Assembly (NCBI RefSeq): GCF_021596945.1
Contig: NZ_CP063779.1
Location: forward strand, 747,501-811,500
Direction: 5' to 3'
DNA length: 64,000 bases
Source of the DNA: Mongoliitalea daihaiensis
Lineage (GTDB): Bacteria > Bacteroidota > Bacteroidia > Cytophagales > Cyclobacteriaceae
Shown piece after piece: positions 52,655 through 61,844 of the stretch. The notes under the pieces are model-generated. The model had not been told where the DNA came from. It saw nothing but the letters and a program-made list of their open reading frames with translations, and made no database searches. The stretch's first letter is position 1. Each line of letters begins with the position of its first letter. The translations under genes were made by a program, and so were the position numbers.

Positions 52655-53473
52655 TTATAGTCTTTCCAAGTAGCTTTCAACACTTGCTAAAATCATCGGA
52701 TCTGAGCTCATGTTTTTCACATCTTGAAATTGCTTTTTTGCTTTATTTGTTTGCTTGGATTCAAAATAGCTTACACCTAAGTAAAACTGACCTTGAATAT
52801 TCGCAGGGTGGTGTTTCACCAATTCTTCAAATCGTTCGGCAGCTCTTCTGTACTGACCTGACTGCATAGATAAAATCCCCATATTAAATAGGGCATCTTC
52901 ATTGGTAGGATCTGCATCCAAAATTTCCCGAAGCATGGTAATACCCTGCATTGGATTGGAGGAAGAAACATACGTCATAGCCACGCGGGTCTTCAAATCA
53001 GATCGAGCAGGATTTGCCTCCAATACCTTGTTCAGGTAAAAGCGGGTTTTCTCTGCCAACATCGCCACTTTTTCCTCATTCAAAGCAAAAGTATACGCTT
53101 CGTAATACGCTACACCAGCTTTTTCAAAACGCTCTAATGTCTGAATTCTTTCGGCAGCAATGTCCAAGAAATAGGCAGCAGAATCAAACTTTCCAGCTTG
53201 CGTATACAAAGAGGCTAGTGTGTCAGTAAAAGCTGCAAACTTCTCTAAATTTTCTTCCCTACTTAGCTGTTCAGAAATTCGTTGCAGTGCTTCTTGGGCC
53301 TCAGGGGCAATAGGTGCACTGTGTAAATCTTCAGCAGCGGAAGGAACTGTATTCCCTGCTTCTGAAATAGCCGACTCACCCTCATCATTATTGACAATTA
53401 CCCTAGGTAAGGAAAACAACAAACCTATAGCTACTACTCCAATAACAATGGCAATGAGTTGTGACTTTTTCAT
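52655..53473 (-). CDS. TPR protein, membrane-anchored
   Basis: A 272-residue protein. An N-terminal helix (LIAIVIGVVAIGLLFSLP) anchors it in the inner membrane, a Glu/Ala-rich linker follows (about 28-60), then tetratricopeptide repeats (SLYTQAGKFDSAAYFLDIAA, ALFNMGILSMQSGQYRRAAE, GQFYLGVSYFESKQTNKAKK). It may scaffold protein contacts; no specific partner is visible. It lies 22 bp after the HU gene. Confidence 0.82.
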   Translation of the reverse strand: MKKSQLIAIVIGVVAIGLLFSLPRVIVNNDEGESAISEAGNTVPSAAEDLHSAPIAPEAQEALQRISEQLSREENLEKFAAFTDTLASLYTQAGKFDSAAYFLDIAAERIQTLERFEKAGVAYYEAYTFALNEEKVAMLAEKTRFYLNKVLEANPARSDLKTRVAMTYVSSSNPMQGITMLREILDADPTNEDALFNMGILSMQSGQYRRAAERFEELVKHHPANIQGQFYLGVSYFESKQTNKAKKQFQDVKNMSSDPMILASVESYLERL

Positions 53474-53495
53474 CAGCGGGGAATTTAAGCAACAA

Positions 53496-53804
53496 TTAGT
53501 CCTGCGGAGCTAATTCTTTAATTTTTTTACTGTTCTTGATTTTCTCAATAAACACTTTGGATGGCTTGAATGCTGGCACATAGTGCTCATCGATTACAAT
53601 CGCAGTGTTCTTAGAAATATTACGTGCAATCTTCTTCGCTCTCTTCTTATTAATGAAGCTACCGAATCCTCTCACGTAAATATTTTCTCCTTCTGCCATG
53701 GAATCTTTTACCACTTTAAAGAACGCCTCAACTGTCTGAGTTACATCGTCTTTCTGGATTCCAGTCTTCTCCGAAATCTTGGTGATTACTTCTGCTTTAG
53801 TCAC
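53496..53804 (-). CDS. HU/IHF family DNA-binding protein
   Basis: A 102-residue histone-like DNA-bending protein: TKAEVITKISEKTGIQKDDV near 1-20, the dimer region VTQTVEAFFKVVKDSMAEGE, the IYVRGFGSFINKKRAKKIAR turn and the flexible DNA-binding arm ending AFKPSKVFIEKIKN. The N-terminal TKAE matches the family start, so GTG at 53804 is chosen; the in-frame ATG at 53855 adds 17 unusual residues. The -7 promoter element is at 53871-53878. Confidence 0.9.
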   Translation of the reverse strand: MTKAEVITKISEKTGIQKDDVTQTVEAFFKVVKDSMAEGENIYVRGFGSFINKKRAKKIARNISKNTAIVIDEHYVPAFKPSKVFIEKIKNSKKIKELAPQD

Positions 53805-53870
53805 TGTTGTTGAATTTAAATTATTATCGAATAAGCTTAACCAGCTATTAACCAACTATTTTTGGGACTG

Positions 53871-53878
53871 CAAATTTA
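53871..53878 (-). promoter_or_regulatory. Promoter -7 element of the HU gene
   Basis: The minus strand reads TAAATTTG, a full match to TAnnTTTG. The -33 spacing is not ideal (CAA at 53902-53904, about 23 bases away). The leader would be about 60 nt. Confidence 0.5.
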
Positions 53879-53925
53879 AAGGAAGCAATTCAATATAAAA
53901 ACAAAAACCCTAAAATTAGATTGAA

Positions 53926-55038
53926 TTGTTTAACAATAACTTCACACTTAACGTTCATAATACCTTGAATAATAATGCCTTTGCACATAATATTCTCCAA
54001 TGGTTTGAAGCCAATAAGCGGGATTTACCATGGAGAAACACCAAAAATCCGTACATCATTTGGTTATCAGAGATAATTTTACAGCAAACCCGCGTCGCCC
54101 AAGGCTTGCCATATTTTAAAAAATTTTTAGAAAATTATCCTACTGTACAAAATTTGGCAGCTGCACCCAGCGAGGATGTTATGCGCCTATGGCAAGGACT
54201 CGGTTACTATTCGCGGGCACGAAACCTTCATTTTTGTGCGCAACAAGTAGTGAACGACTACGCGGGAAATTTCCCTTCTACCTATCAAGAACTCTTAAAG
54301 CTCAAAGGCATTGGAAGCTATACAGCTGCAGCCATAGCTTCCTTCGCCTTCGACGAAGCAGTGGCTGTGGTGGACGGAAATGTATTTAGAGTTCTCTCCC
54401 GGTACTTTGGGATAGCTACAGATATCGCAAGCCATGCTGGAAAGAAAGAATTTGAAACACTCGCCAATACTGTGTTACCTCCACAAGAGGCGGCAGACTA
54501 CAATCAAGCAATCATGGAATTTGGCGCATTGCATTGCAGTCCACAAAAGCCCAATTGCGAAGAGTGTCCTTTAAAAAGCTCCTGTGTCGCCTTTACCAAT
54601 GGGCTAGTTCAAGAACTTCCAGTGAAAATCAATAAAGTAAAGGTTAAGGAACGGTTTTTTCAATATTTCCATATGACGTGCGGAGATCAGGTGCTTATCC
54701 GACAGCGAGGAGCCAAGGACATTTGGGAAGGGCTATTCGAATTTCCCTTGATAGAGATGGACTCAGTAAACGCATTAAAAGATATCAATCAGCAAATTTT
54801 CAATGGATTAGAAGTTATCCCGACACAAATTGTCCATCAATCTTCGCAAGTATTCAAACATATTCTGTCACATCAAAGAATTTTTGCCAACTTTGTGCGG
54901 TTCGAATTTGATGAAGTACATGCTCCTGAATTGCAAGCTTGGGCACACGTACACGATTGGCAACTGGTATCAAGCGAGGCTTTCGAAAAACTAGGAAAAT
55001 CACGGTTGATTTTGAGGTATTTGAACGATGAAGAATAA
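53926..55038 (+). CDS. mutY: Adenine DNA glycosylase MutY
   Basis: MutY removes adenine mispaired with 8-oxoguanine. The 370-residue protein has the HhH-GPD domain (SEIILQQTRVAQGLPYFKKF near 50 with catalytic Glu, LKLKGIGSYTAAAIASFAFD near 126, AVAVVDGNVFRVLSRYFG with catalytic Asp), the 4Fe-4S ligands C-x6-C-x2-C-x5-C (CSPQKPNCEECPLKSSC near 205) and a C-terminal NUDIX-like domain (about 235-360) that reads 8-oxoG. Only non-ATG starts are in frame upstream: TTG at 53926 or at 53965. It is divergent from HU. Confidence 0.94.
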   Translation: MFNNNFTLNVHNTLNNNAFAHNILQWFEANKRDLPWRNTKNPYIIWLSEIILQQTRVAQGLPYFKKFLENYPTVQNLAAAPSEDVMRLWQGLGYYSRARNLHFCAQQVVNDYAGNFPSTYQELLKLKGIGSYTAAAIASFAFDEAVAVVDGNVFRVLSRYFGIATDIASHAGKKEFETLANTVLPPQEAADYNQAIMEFGALHCSPQKPNCEECPLKSSCVAFTNGLVQELPVKINKVKVKERFFQYFHMTCGDQVLIRQRGAKDIWEGLFEFPLIEMDSVNALKDINQQIFNGLEVIPTQIVHQSSQVFKHILSHQRIFANFVRFEFDEVHAPELQAWAHVHDWQLVSSEAFEKLGKSRLILRYLNDEE

Positions 55039-55088
55039 TCCTTATCTTAATGAGGTTCTTTTTGTTAAACATTTAAACAATCAAAACG

Positions 55089-55547
55089 ATGGCAGGAGTA
55101 AATAAAGTTATTTTAGTCGGAAATTTAGGTTCTGATCCTGAAGTAAAACATTTAGAAGGTGACAAAGTCGTCGCTAATGTTAGCTTGGCCACTACCGAAA
55201 GTTACAAAGATCGCAGTGGCAATAGAGTTGATAATACGGAGTGGCATGATTTGGAACTTTGGGATGGTTTGGCAAAAATCGCTGAATCATATTTAAAAAA
55301 AGGAAGTAAAATCTACGTTGAAGGTAAAATCAAAACAGATTCATGGCAAGATGAGCAAGGGAATAATCGAAAAAAGGTTCGCATCCGTGTACTCAATATG
55401 ACCATGCTGGATTCTAGGCAAGATGGCGGAGGAACCCCTGCCCAATCAGGCGGCTACCAGCAAAACCAGCCTTCTCAAGCAAGGCCTATGCAGCCTGCCC
55501 CAACGGCTCCAGAACCTTTGCAAGAAGACGATGATTTACCTTTCTAA
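55089..55547 (+). CDS. ssb: Single-stranded DNA-binding protein
   Basis: A 152-residue SSB. The OB fold covers about 1-110 (VNKVILVGNLGSDPEVKHLE, VANVSLATTESYKDRSGNRV, EWHDLELWDGLAKIAESYLK), then a Gln/Pro-rich linker and the acidic tip EPLQEDDDLPF, which docks partner proteins. It lies 50 bp after mutY and 64 bp before gldE, the usual Bacteroidota arrangement. Confidence 0.96.
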   Translation: MAGVNKVILVGNLGSDPEVKHLEGDKVVANVSLATTESYKDRSGNRVDNTEWHDLELWDGLAKIAESYLKKGSKIYVEGKIKTDSWQDEQGNNRKKVRIRVLNMTMLDSRQDGGGTPAQSGGYQQNQPSQARPMQPAPTAPEPLQEDDDLPF

Positions 55548-55611
55548 TATTGAAGACTTGAACTTTTGAGTATTATTTGCTTAATTTTGCAAATACCAAT
55601 TTAGAAACTTG

Positions 55612-56961
55612 ATGGACGACCCATACCCGAGTCTTTTGTTGTTGGTTGAAACCTCTCAGGTTTCGACCAACTACTTGTTAGTTAATATAGTTATTTTTGT
55701 CCTGTTATTAATAGCTTCTGGCTTGGTATCAGGTTCTGAGGTCGCTTATTTTTCGTTGGATACCGATGACTTGGAAGAGATCAACAAGCAGCAAAAGCCA
55801 CAATCTATCTTGGTCAAGCAACTAGTAGAGTCTCCCAAGCGCTTGTTAAGCACTATTTTAATATTGAATAATCTCATCAATATTGCATTGGTAACTTTAA
55901 CCACATTTGTGGTATGGGATATCTTTGGTACAGATGCCAAAGGAATAATGATTCTCCTGATCCAGACCATCGGTGTCACCTTCTCTATCGTATTCTTTGG
56001 GGAAATTGTACCAAAAGTCTATGCGACCAAAGCAAAAATTGAATTCTCCTTGTTAATGGCCCCTTATTTAAGTGTTGCTAACAAAGTATTGAAACCACTT
56101 TCATTTATTTTGATGTCCTTCAGCAAAATCATTGAGCGGAGAATCGAGAAAAAAGGCTATGCATTGTCTGTGGATGAGTTGAATCAAGCATTGGAACTTA
56201 CTAGTGAAGATAGCAGCGAAAAAGAGAAAGATATTCTAAAAGGAATCGTGAATTTTGGGACCCTAACTGTCAAGCAAGTGATGCATTCACGGATGGAAAT
56301 CACAGCAGTAGAAGTTGATACAGATTTCCACGAACTCATGGATAAGATTAATAAGTCGGGCTACTCAAGGATTCCTGTATACAGAGAAACGATAGATAAT
56401 ATAGAAGGTATTCTTTACATTAAAGACTTATTGCCGTTTATTGAAAAGGACGAATTTTTTGAATGGCAAAAATTAGCACGCAAAATTTTCTTTGTACCAG
56501 AAAACAAAAAAGTTGACTCATTGCTCAAGGATTTTCAAAAGAAGCGCGTGCATATGGCTATTGTAGTGGACGAATACGGGGGCACTTCCGGATTAGTCAC
56601 CTTAGAAGACTTAATCGAAGAAATCATCGGGGAAATAAACGATGAATTTGATGACCCTGAAGATTTTTACTTTAAAGAAATCGATAGCAACACGTATATT
56701 TTTGAAGGAAAAGTTTCCCTCAATGATTTTTGCAAAAAACTAGATTTGGATCAAAGCATGTTCGATGAAGTGAAAGGAGAAAGCGAATCCTTGGGAGGCT
56801 TATTGCTAGAGTTAAACGCCAATCTCCCCAAAAACGGTTCTAAAATTCAGTTTGCACATTTTGAATTTACCATCATCGCCGTGGATGCCAAGCGCATCAA
56901 AAAAGTAAAAGTCTCTATATTGGATAATTACCCGGATAAGCTTGGGGATTACGAAGATTGA
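55612..56961 (+). CDS. gldE: Gliding-motility-associated protein GldE (CNNM/CBS)
   Basis: A 449-residue membrane protein. The CNNM domain has three or four membrane helices (about 23-42, 82-108, 115-140) with SGLVSGSEVAYFSLDTDDLE near 38, followed by two CBS domains (about 215-330: KQVMHSRMEITAVEVDTDFH, RVHMAIVVDEYGGTSGLVTL) and a CorC/HlyC C-terminal domain. By domain alone it is a CorC/HlyC relative; the mutY-ssb context identifies GldE, essential for gliding in Flavobacterium. The usual partner gldD is not downstream here. A hairpin repeat lies in codons 10-20. ATG at 55612 is preferred over the TTG at 55609. Confidence 0.85.
   Translation: MDDPYPSLLLLVETSQVSTNYLLVNIVIFVLLLIASGLVSGSEVAYFSLDTDDLEEINKQQKPQSILVKQLVESPKRLLSTILILNNLINIALVTLTTFVVWDIFGTDAKGIMILLIQTIGVTFSIVFFGEIVPKVYATKAKIEFSLLMAPYLSVANKVLKPLSFILMSFSKIIERRIEKKGYALSVDELNQALELTSEDSSEKEKDILKGIVNFGTLTVKQVMHSRMEITAVEVDTDFHELMDKINKSGYSRIPVYRETIDNIEGILYIKDLLPFIEKDEFFEWQKLARKIFFVPENKKVDSLLKDFQKKRVHMAIVVDEYGGTSGLVTLEDLIEEIIGEINDEFDDPEDFYFKEIDSNTYIFEGKVSLNDFCKKLDLDQSMFDEVKGESESLGGLLLELNANLPKNGSKIQFAHFEFTIIAVDAKRIKKVKVSILDNYPDKLGDYED
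55641..55671. repeat. Hairpin repeat inside the gldE N-terminus
   Basis: GTTGGTTGAAACCT (55641-55654) pairs with AGGTTTCGACCAAC (55658-55671) with one mismatch around the 3-base loop CTC. The core AAACCT-CTC-AGGTTT matches the intergenic palindrome at 24493-24507. In frame it encodes part of LLLVETSQVSTNYLLV just before the first membrane helix. Confidence 0.75.
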
Positions 56962-57355
56962 TGATTTTGTCACAATTTCGTGTTTTTGCTATTTTTCAAA
57001 ATTTTATTTTGATTAATGATTTTTTATAATGAAGCCAATCATTTCATGTCAACATCTCAGAATTAAAAAATTACATCCTTTTAGAAAAAAAAATAAAAAA
57101 CCATTTTTACCAATAATCACATATTTTTTTTAAAATTAGGATCAATTTAAAACTGACTATTTCAAAAATTGATGCTTTTTGAAATTTTATACATTATTTT
57201 AAAAGTAGATTTATTTTTTTCTATTTTTTAACAACAAGCCATTAATTATAGAAAAGCGGCACAAAACCGAATGTTTGGTTACATAGATTTTAAAAAAAGC
57301 AATTTTTTTTGTATTTTTTGCAACCAAATTAATAAAACCTATTAAATATTCTGTG
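56962..57355. other. AT-rich intergenic region before gltB
   Basis: About 390 bp, very rich in A and T runs, with no credible reading frame. It contains an inverted repeat TTTCAAAAA-ttgatgc-TTTTTGAAA (57160-57184). A gltB promoter is expected here, but no full TTG/TAnnTTTG pair is convincing; TATTTTTTG at 57312-57320 is the closest. Confidence 0.6.
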
Positions 57356-60300
57356 ATGAATAAAGGATTATACGATGAAGCATTTGAGCATGACGCCTGC
57401 GGCATAGGTGCAGTTGTCAACGTGAAGGGGGAAGCATCACACGAGACAATCAGCGATGCATTATTTATGCTCAGCAACATGGAACACCGAGGTGGTCGTG
57501 GCAGCGACCCCAAGACGGGAGATGGAGCGGGCATTCTTATACAAATCCCACATAACTTCCTAAAAGAAATCTGTATCAGAGGAGGTATTGAGCTTCCTCA
57601 AAAAGGGAGTTATGGCGTTGGAATGACTTTTTTCCCAAAAAACAAGCAGCTCTACAAAAAGTCTAAGGCACAACTCAATGAAATTATTGAAGAATTGGGA
57701 TTTAGGCTATTGGGATACCGTGCCGTGCCAGTAGATGAAACAGTACCGGGCTCAGGCGCATTGGATGTAATGCCCAACATTGAGATGGTATTTGTGACCC
57801 ATAAGACGGGAATCCAAGACATAGACTTGGAAAGAAAACTCTACGTACTGAGGAATTATGCTACGAAAACCATCAATTCAAGTATCCCTGGTGTAAACTC
57901 ATCTTTTTATTTTGCAAGTTTCAGTGCTGAAACACTTATATATAAGGGACAACTGCGAACAGACCAAGTTCTTCCGTTTTATAAAGACCTTCAAAATAAA
58001 AATATCAGTTCAGCTTTAGCGGTAGTTCACTCTAGATTTTCTACCAACACATTTCCTAATTGGAGACTGGCACAGCCTTTCCGCTACCTCTCCCACAATG
58101 GGGAGATTAATACCATTCGGGGAAACCTCAATAAAATGAAGTCTAAAGAAACGCTCATGCGCTCTGTACACTTCTCTGACGAGGAACTTTCCAAATTAAT
58201 GCCTATTACCAATAAGCATAATTCCGATTCAGCCAATCTAGATGCCATGGTGGAATTGTTGACACTGAGTGGTCGACCGCTCCCTCACGTGATGATGATG
58301 TTAGTCCCAGAGGCTTGGCAGGATAATCAGCTCATGGATAAAGAAAGAAAAGCTTTTTATAAATTTCATGCAGCTTTGGTGGAGCCTTGGGATGGTCCAG
58401 CGGCATTACTTTTTACAGATGGGAAATCCCTCGGGGCAACATTGGATAGAAATGGCTTGCGACCATTGCGGTACTTTATCACAAAAGATGACCGATTGAT
58501 ACTTTCTTCTGAAGCAGGAGCTTTACCTATACGAGAAGCTAGTATTGTGCAGAAAGGAAGAATCAGTCCAGGGAAAATGCTCTTAGCCGATTTGGTTAAT
58601 GGGAAAATCCTGTTTGATGATGAAATCAAGAAAAGCATTTGCGAAGATAAGCCTTACGAAAAATGGGTAAATGAAGAGCGCTTAAAGTTGCGTTTGATGC
58701 CGGATCCAAAAAAACTGGAACACCCATACTCTACAGAGGCAATCAAACAGCGACAGACCATATTTGGATATACATCGGAGGAAATCAAGGTGGTCTTGTC
58801 GCCCATGGGCGATACTGCCTACGAGGCCATTGGCTCCATGGGAGCTGACACTCCTTTGGCTGTCTTATCCAAGCAAAGTCAGCATATTTCCAATTACTTC
58901 AAGCAATTGTTTGCACAGGTAAGTAATCCACCCATTGATCCAATTCGGGAGCGTCTGGTGATGTCTTTATTCACCAGAATTGGAGAGAGTCATAATATTT
59001 TGGCTGAAAGCCCACGTCATACCCGTCAGATTCACATTTCTCAGCCAGTATTACTCAACGAAGACCTCGAGAAACTCAAGCACTTGGAAGAGCATGGGTA
59101 CAGAGCAGTGACACTCACCGCGCATTTTGAAGCGGATCATCAACCTGGGAGTTTACTTGCCGCGTTAAACCAATTATGCAAAGAAGCTGAAGGGGCAATC
59201 TATGCAGGTAAAAATATCATCATTATTTCTGATCGAAACTCTACCCCAGAAAAAGCCCCCATTCCATCTTTACTCGCCATCGGTGCAGTACACCATCACT
59301 TGGTAAAAAAGAAACTTCGAACGCGTGCAGGTTTAGTATTGGAGTCAGCAGATATTCGGGAAACACACCATTTTGCCACTGCAATAGGGTATGGCGCTTC
59401 AGCAATCAATCCCTATCTAGCCTTAGAAACATTAGCCGATCTTAATGAACGGGGATTGCTTTCTAAATCTTTGGATCAAAGACAGCTCTTTAAAAACTAT
59501 CAGGACGCTTTAGGCAAAGGATTACTGAAGGTCTTATCCAAAATGGGCATCAGCACCTTACAATCCTACCAAGGCGCTCAGATATTCGAGGCTATTGGTT
59601 TAGGGCCCGAAGTCATCGATCGATGCTTCAAAGGTACCATCAGCAGAATATCTGGGATTTCCTTTGATGAACTGGCAGAAGAGGTTCTGATTCGTCACCA
59701 TGCGGCCTATGAAACACAAAGCCCAGTCCTGGAAACAGGGGGGATTTATCAGTGGAAACGAAGGGGTGAAAAACACTTATTCAACCCAGAGACCATACAT
59801 CTGCTCCAAAAGTCAACCCGCTTGGGAGATTACGATTTGTATAAAAAGTTTGCTCAAAAAATCAATGAGCAGACAAAAGACGCCTTAACCTTACGAGGAC
59901 TGTTTGAATTCAAAAAGAGAATTTCGATTCCAATCGAGGAAGTTGAACCGGAAGAACAAATCCTGAGAAGGTTTGCTACGGGCGCTATGTCATTCGGCTC
60001 AATTTCCCATGAGGCACATGCTACCTTAGCCATTGCCATGAATAGAATCGGCGCAAAATCCAATAGTGGAGAAGGAGGCGAAGATGAAATCCGGTTCAAA
60101 CGAAAAGAAAATGGAGATTGGGAACGATCTGCAATCAAACAAGTGGCATCGGGGAGATTTGGAGTAACCTCCAATTATCTGACCAACGCCGAGGAATTGC
60201 AAATCAAAATGGCTCAAGGAGCAAAACCTGGAGAAGGTGGACAGCTACCCGGCCACAAAGTAGATGATTGGATTGGACGAGTGCGGCATTCGACGCCTGG

Positions 60301-61843
60301 GGTTGGATTGATTTCTCCACCACCTCACCATGATATTTACTCGATTGAGGATTTGGCTCAATTGATTTATGATTTAAAAAATGCCAACCGCAGAGCACGT
60401 ATCAATGTAAAATTGGTATCTCAAGCTGGAGTGGGTACTGTGGCTGCCGGGGTTGCTAAAGCACAAGCCGACGTCATCCTAATTTCAGGAGCTGATGGAG
60501 GTACAGGTGCATCGCCCTTAAGCTCCATCCGACATGCAGGCTTGCCTTGGGAACTTGGCTTGTCAGAAGCACATCAAACATTGGTCAAAAATAATCTTCG
60601 CAGTAGAGTTGTTTTACAGACAGATGGACAACTACGCACTGGTAAAGATATTGCCATCGCCACATTGCTAGGGGCAGAGGAGTGGGGAATTTCCACTGGT
60701 GCACTTGTAGTAGAAGGATGCATTATGATGAGAAAATGCCATATGAATACCTGCCCTGTAGGAATTGCCACCCAAGACCCTGAATTACGCAAACTATTTA
60801 CGGGTGATCCAGATCATGTGGTCAACTACTTCAAATTCTTGGTTCAAGACCTCCGTGAAATTATGGCTTCCCTTGGGTTCCGCACCATTGATGAAATGGT
60901 GGGCCAATCGGATGTTTTGAAAACGGGGCATATGGATCATTGGAAATGGGATAAATTAGACTTATCTCCAATATTCCATAAAGTGGAAGTTCCCGATCAT
61001 GTGGGAATCCATAAGCAAATTGACCAAGAGTTTGAGTTGAAAGAAATCTTAGATAGGAAGCTGTTGGAAGCTGCAATACCTGCTTTGGAACAAGCCAATG
61101 CAGTCCAAGGGAATTTTAAAATCAAAAACACAGATCGTACCGTTGGGGCCATGCTCTCTAACGAGATTTCTAAAATCTATGGCAGTCCTGGCCTACCCGA
61201 AGACACCATTCACTTTCAGTTTACAGGCTCAGCTGGACAGACGTTTGGCGGGTTCCTGACCAAAGGAGTCACCTTTGAACTGGAAGGAGAGTCTAATGAT
61301 TACTTTGGGAAGGGTTTATCTGGAGGCAAACTCATCATTTATCCAAGCCGAAATGCTTCTTTCGTTCCGCATGAAAATATCATCATCGGAAATGTGGCCT
61401 TCTACGGCGCTACTTCGGGCGAAGCTTACATCAATGGCAAAGGAGGAGAGCGCTTCTGTGTACGAAATTCAGGTGTTCAAACTGTGGTCGAAGGTATCGG
61501 AGATCATGGATGCGAATACATGACGGGAGGACTGGTGATCAATCTCGGTGAAATCGGGAGAAACTTTGCTGCTGGTATGAGCGGGGGTATAGCCTATATT
61601 CTTAAGGAATATGATTACCTGATTAATACCGAAATGGTAGACCTTGATCCTCTCAATGAAGATGACTTTGTAACCATCAAAACAAAACTTCAAGCCCAGC
61701 TGGAACTAACAGGGTCTACCTTGGCAGGGGAGTATTTAGAAAATTGGTCTACTTACAAAGAGAAATTCATCAAAGTAATCCCAAGAGATTACAAAGAGGT
61801 ATTGAGAAAAAAAGCAATTGAAAACACTTCAACATTGGTATAA
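57356..61843 (+). CDS. gltB: Glutamate synthase large subunit
   Basis: GltB makes two glutamates from glutamine and 2-oxoglutarate. The 1495-residue chain starts MNKGLYDEAFEHDACGIGAV; Cys15 becomes the N-terminal nucleophile of the glutaminase domain after a 14-residue propeptide is removed. The glutaminase region runs to about 430 (HNGEINTIRGNLNKMKSKET), then the central domain, the FMN synthase domain (GEGGEDEIRFKRKENGDWER near 903; ISGADGGTGASPLSSIRHAG near 1045) with the 3Fe-4S ligands C-x5-C-x4-C (CIMMRKCHMNTC near 1122), and the beta-helix domain at the C-terminus. ATG at 57356 is chosen over a GTG three bases upstream. gltD starts 1 bp after it. Confidence 0.97.
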   Translation: MNKGLYDEAFEHDACGIGAVVNVKGEASHETISDALFMLSNMEHRGGRGSDPKTGDGAGILIQIPHNFLKEICIRGGIELPQKGSYGVGMTFFPKNKQLYKKSKAQLNEIIEELGFRLLGYRAVPVDETVPGSGALDVMPNIEMVFVTHKTGIQDIDLERKLYVLRNYATKTINSSIPGVNSSFYFASFSAETLIYKGQLRTDQVLPFYKDLQNKNISSALAVVHSRFSTNTFPNWRLAQPFRYLSHNGEINTIRGNLNKMKSKETLMRSVHFSDEELSKLMPITNKHNSDSANLDAMVELLTLSGRPLPHVMMMLVPEAWQDNQLMDKERKAFYKFHAALVEPWDGPAALLFTDGKSLGATLDRNGLRPLRYFITKDDRLILSSEAGALPIREASIVQKGRISPGKMLLADLVNGKILFDDEIKKSICEDKPYEKWVNEERLKLRLMPDPKKLEHPYSTEAIKQRQTIFGYTSEEIKVVLSPMGDTAYEAIGSMGADTPLAVLSKQSQHISNYFKQLFAQVSNPPIDPIRERLVMSLFTRIGESHNILAESPRHTRQIHISQPVLLNEDLEKLKHLEEHGYRAVTLTAHFEADHQPGSLLAALNQLCKEAEGAIYAGKNIIIISDRNSTPEKAPIPSLLAIGAVHHHLVKKKLRTRAGLVLESADIRETHHFATAIGYGASAINPYLALETLADLNERGLLSKSLDQRQLFKNYQDALGKGLLKVLSKMGISTLQSYQGAQIFEAIGLGPEVIDRCFKGTISRISGISFDELAEEVLIRHHAAYETQSPVLETGGIYQWKRRGEKHLFNPETIHLLQKSTRLGDYDLYKKFAQKINEQTKDALTLRGLFEFKKRISIPIEEVEPEEQILRRFATGAMSFGSISHEAHATLAIAMNRIGAKSNSGEGGEDEIRFKRKENGDWERSAIKQVASGRFGVTSNYLTNAEELQIKMAQGAKPGEGGQLPGHKVDDWIGRVRHSTPGVGLISPPPHHDIYSIEDLAQLIYDLKNANRRARINVKLVSQAGVGTVAAGVAKAQADVILISGADGGTGASPLSSIRHAGLPWELGLSEAHQTLVKNNLRSRVVLQTDGQLRTGKDIAIATLLGAEEWGISTGALVVEGCIMMRKCHMNTCPVGIATQDPELRKLFTGDPDHVVNYFKFLVQDLREIMASLGFRTIDEMVGQSDVLKTGHMDHWKWDKLDLSPIFHKVEVPDHVGIHKQIDQEFELKEILDRKLLEAAIPALEQANAVQGNFKIKNTDRTVGAMLSNEISKIYGSPGLPEDTIHFQFTGSAGQTFGGFLTKGVTFELEGESNDYFGKGLSGGKLIIYPSRNASFVPHENIIIGNVAFYGATSGEAYINGKGGERFCVRNSGVQTVVEGIGDHGCEYMTGGLVINLGEIGRNFAAGMSGGIAYILKEYDYLINTEMVDLDPLNEDDFVTIKTKLQAQLELTGSTLAGEYLENWSTYKEKFIKVIPRDYKEVLRKKAIENTSTLV

Positions 61844-61844
61844 G

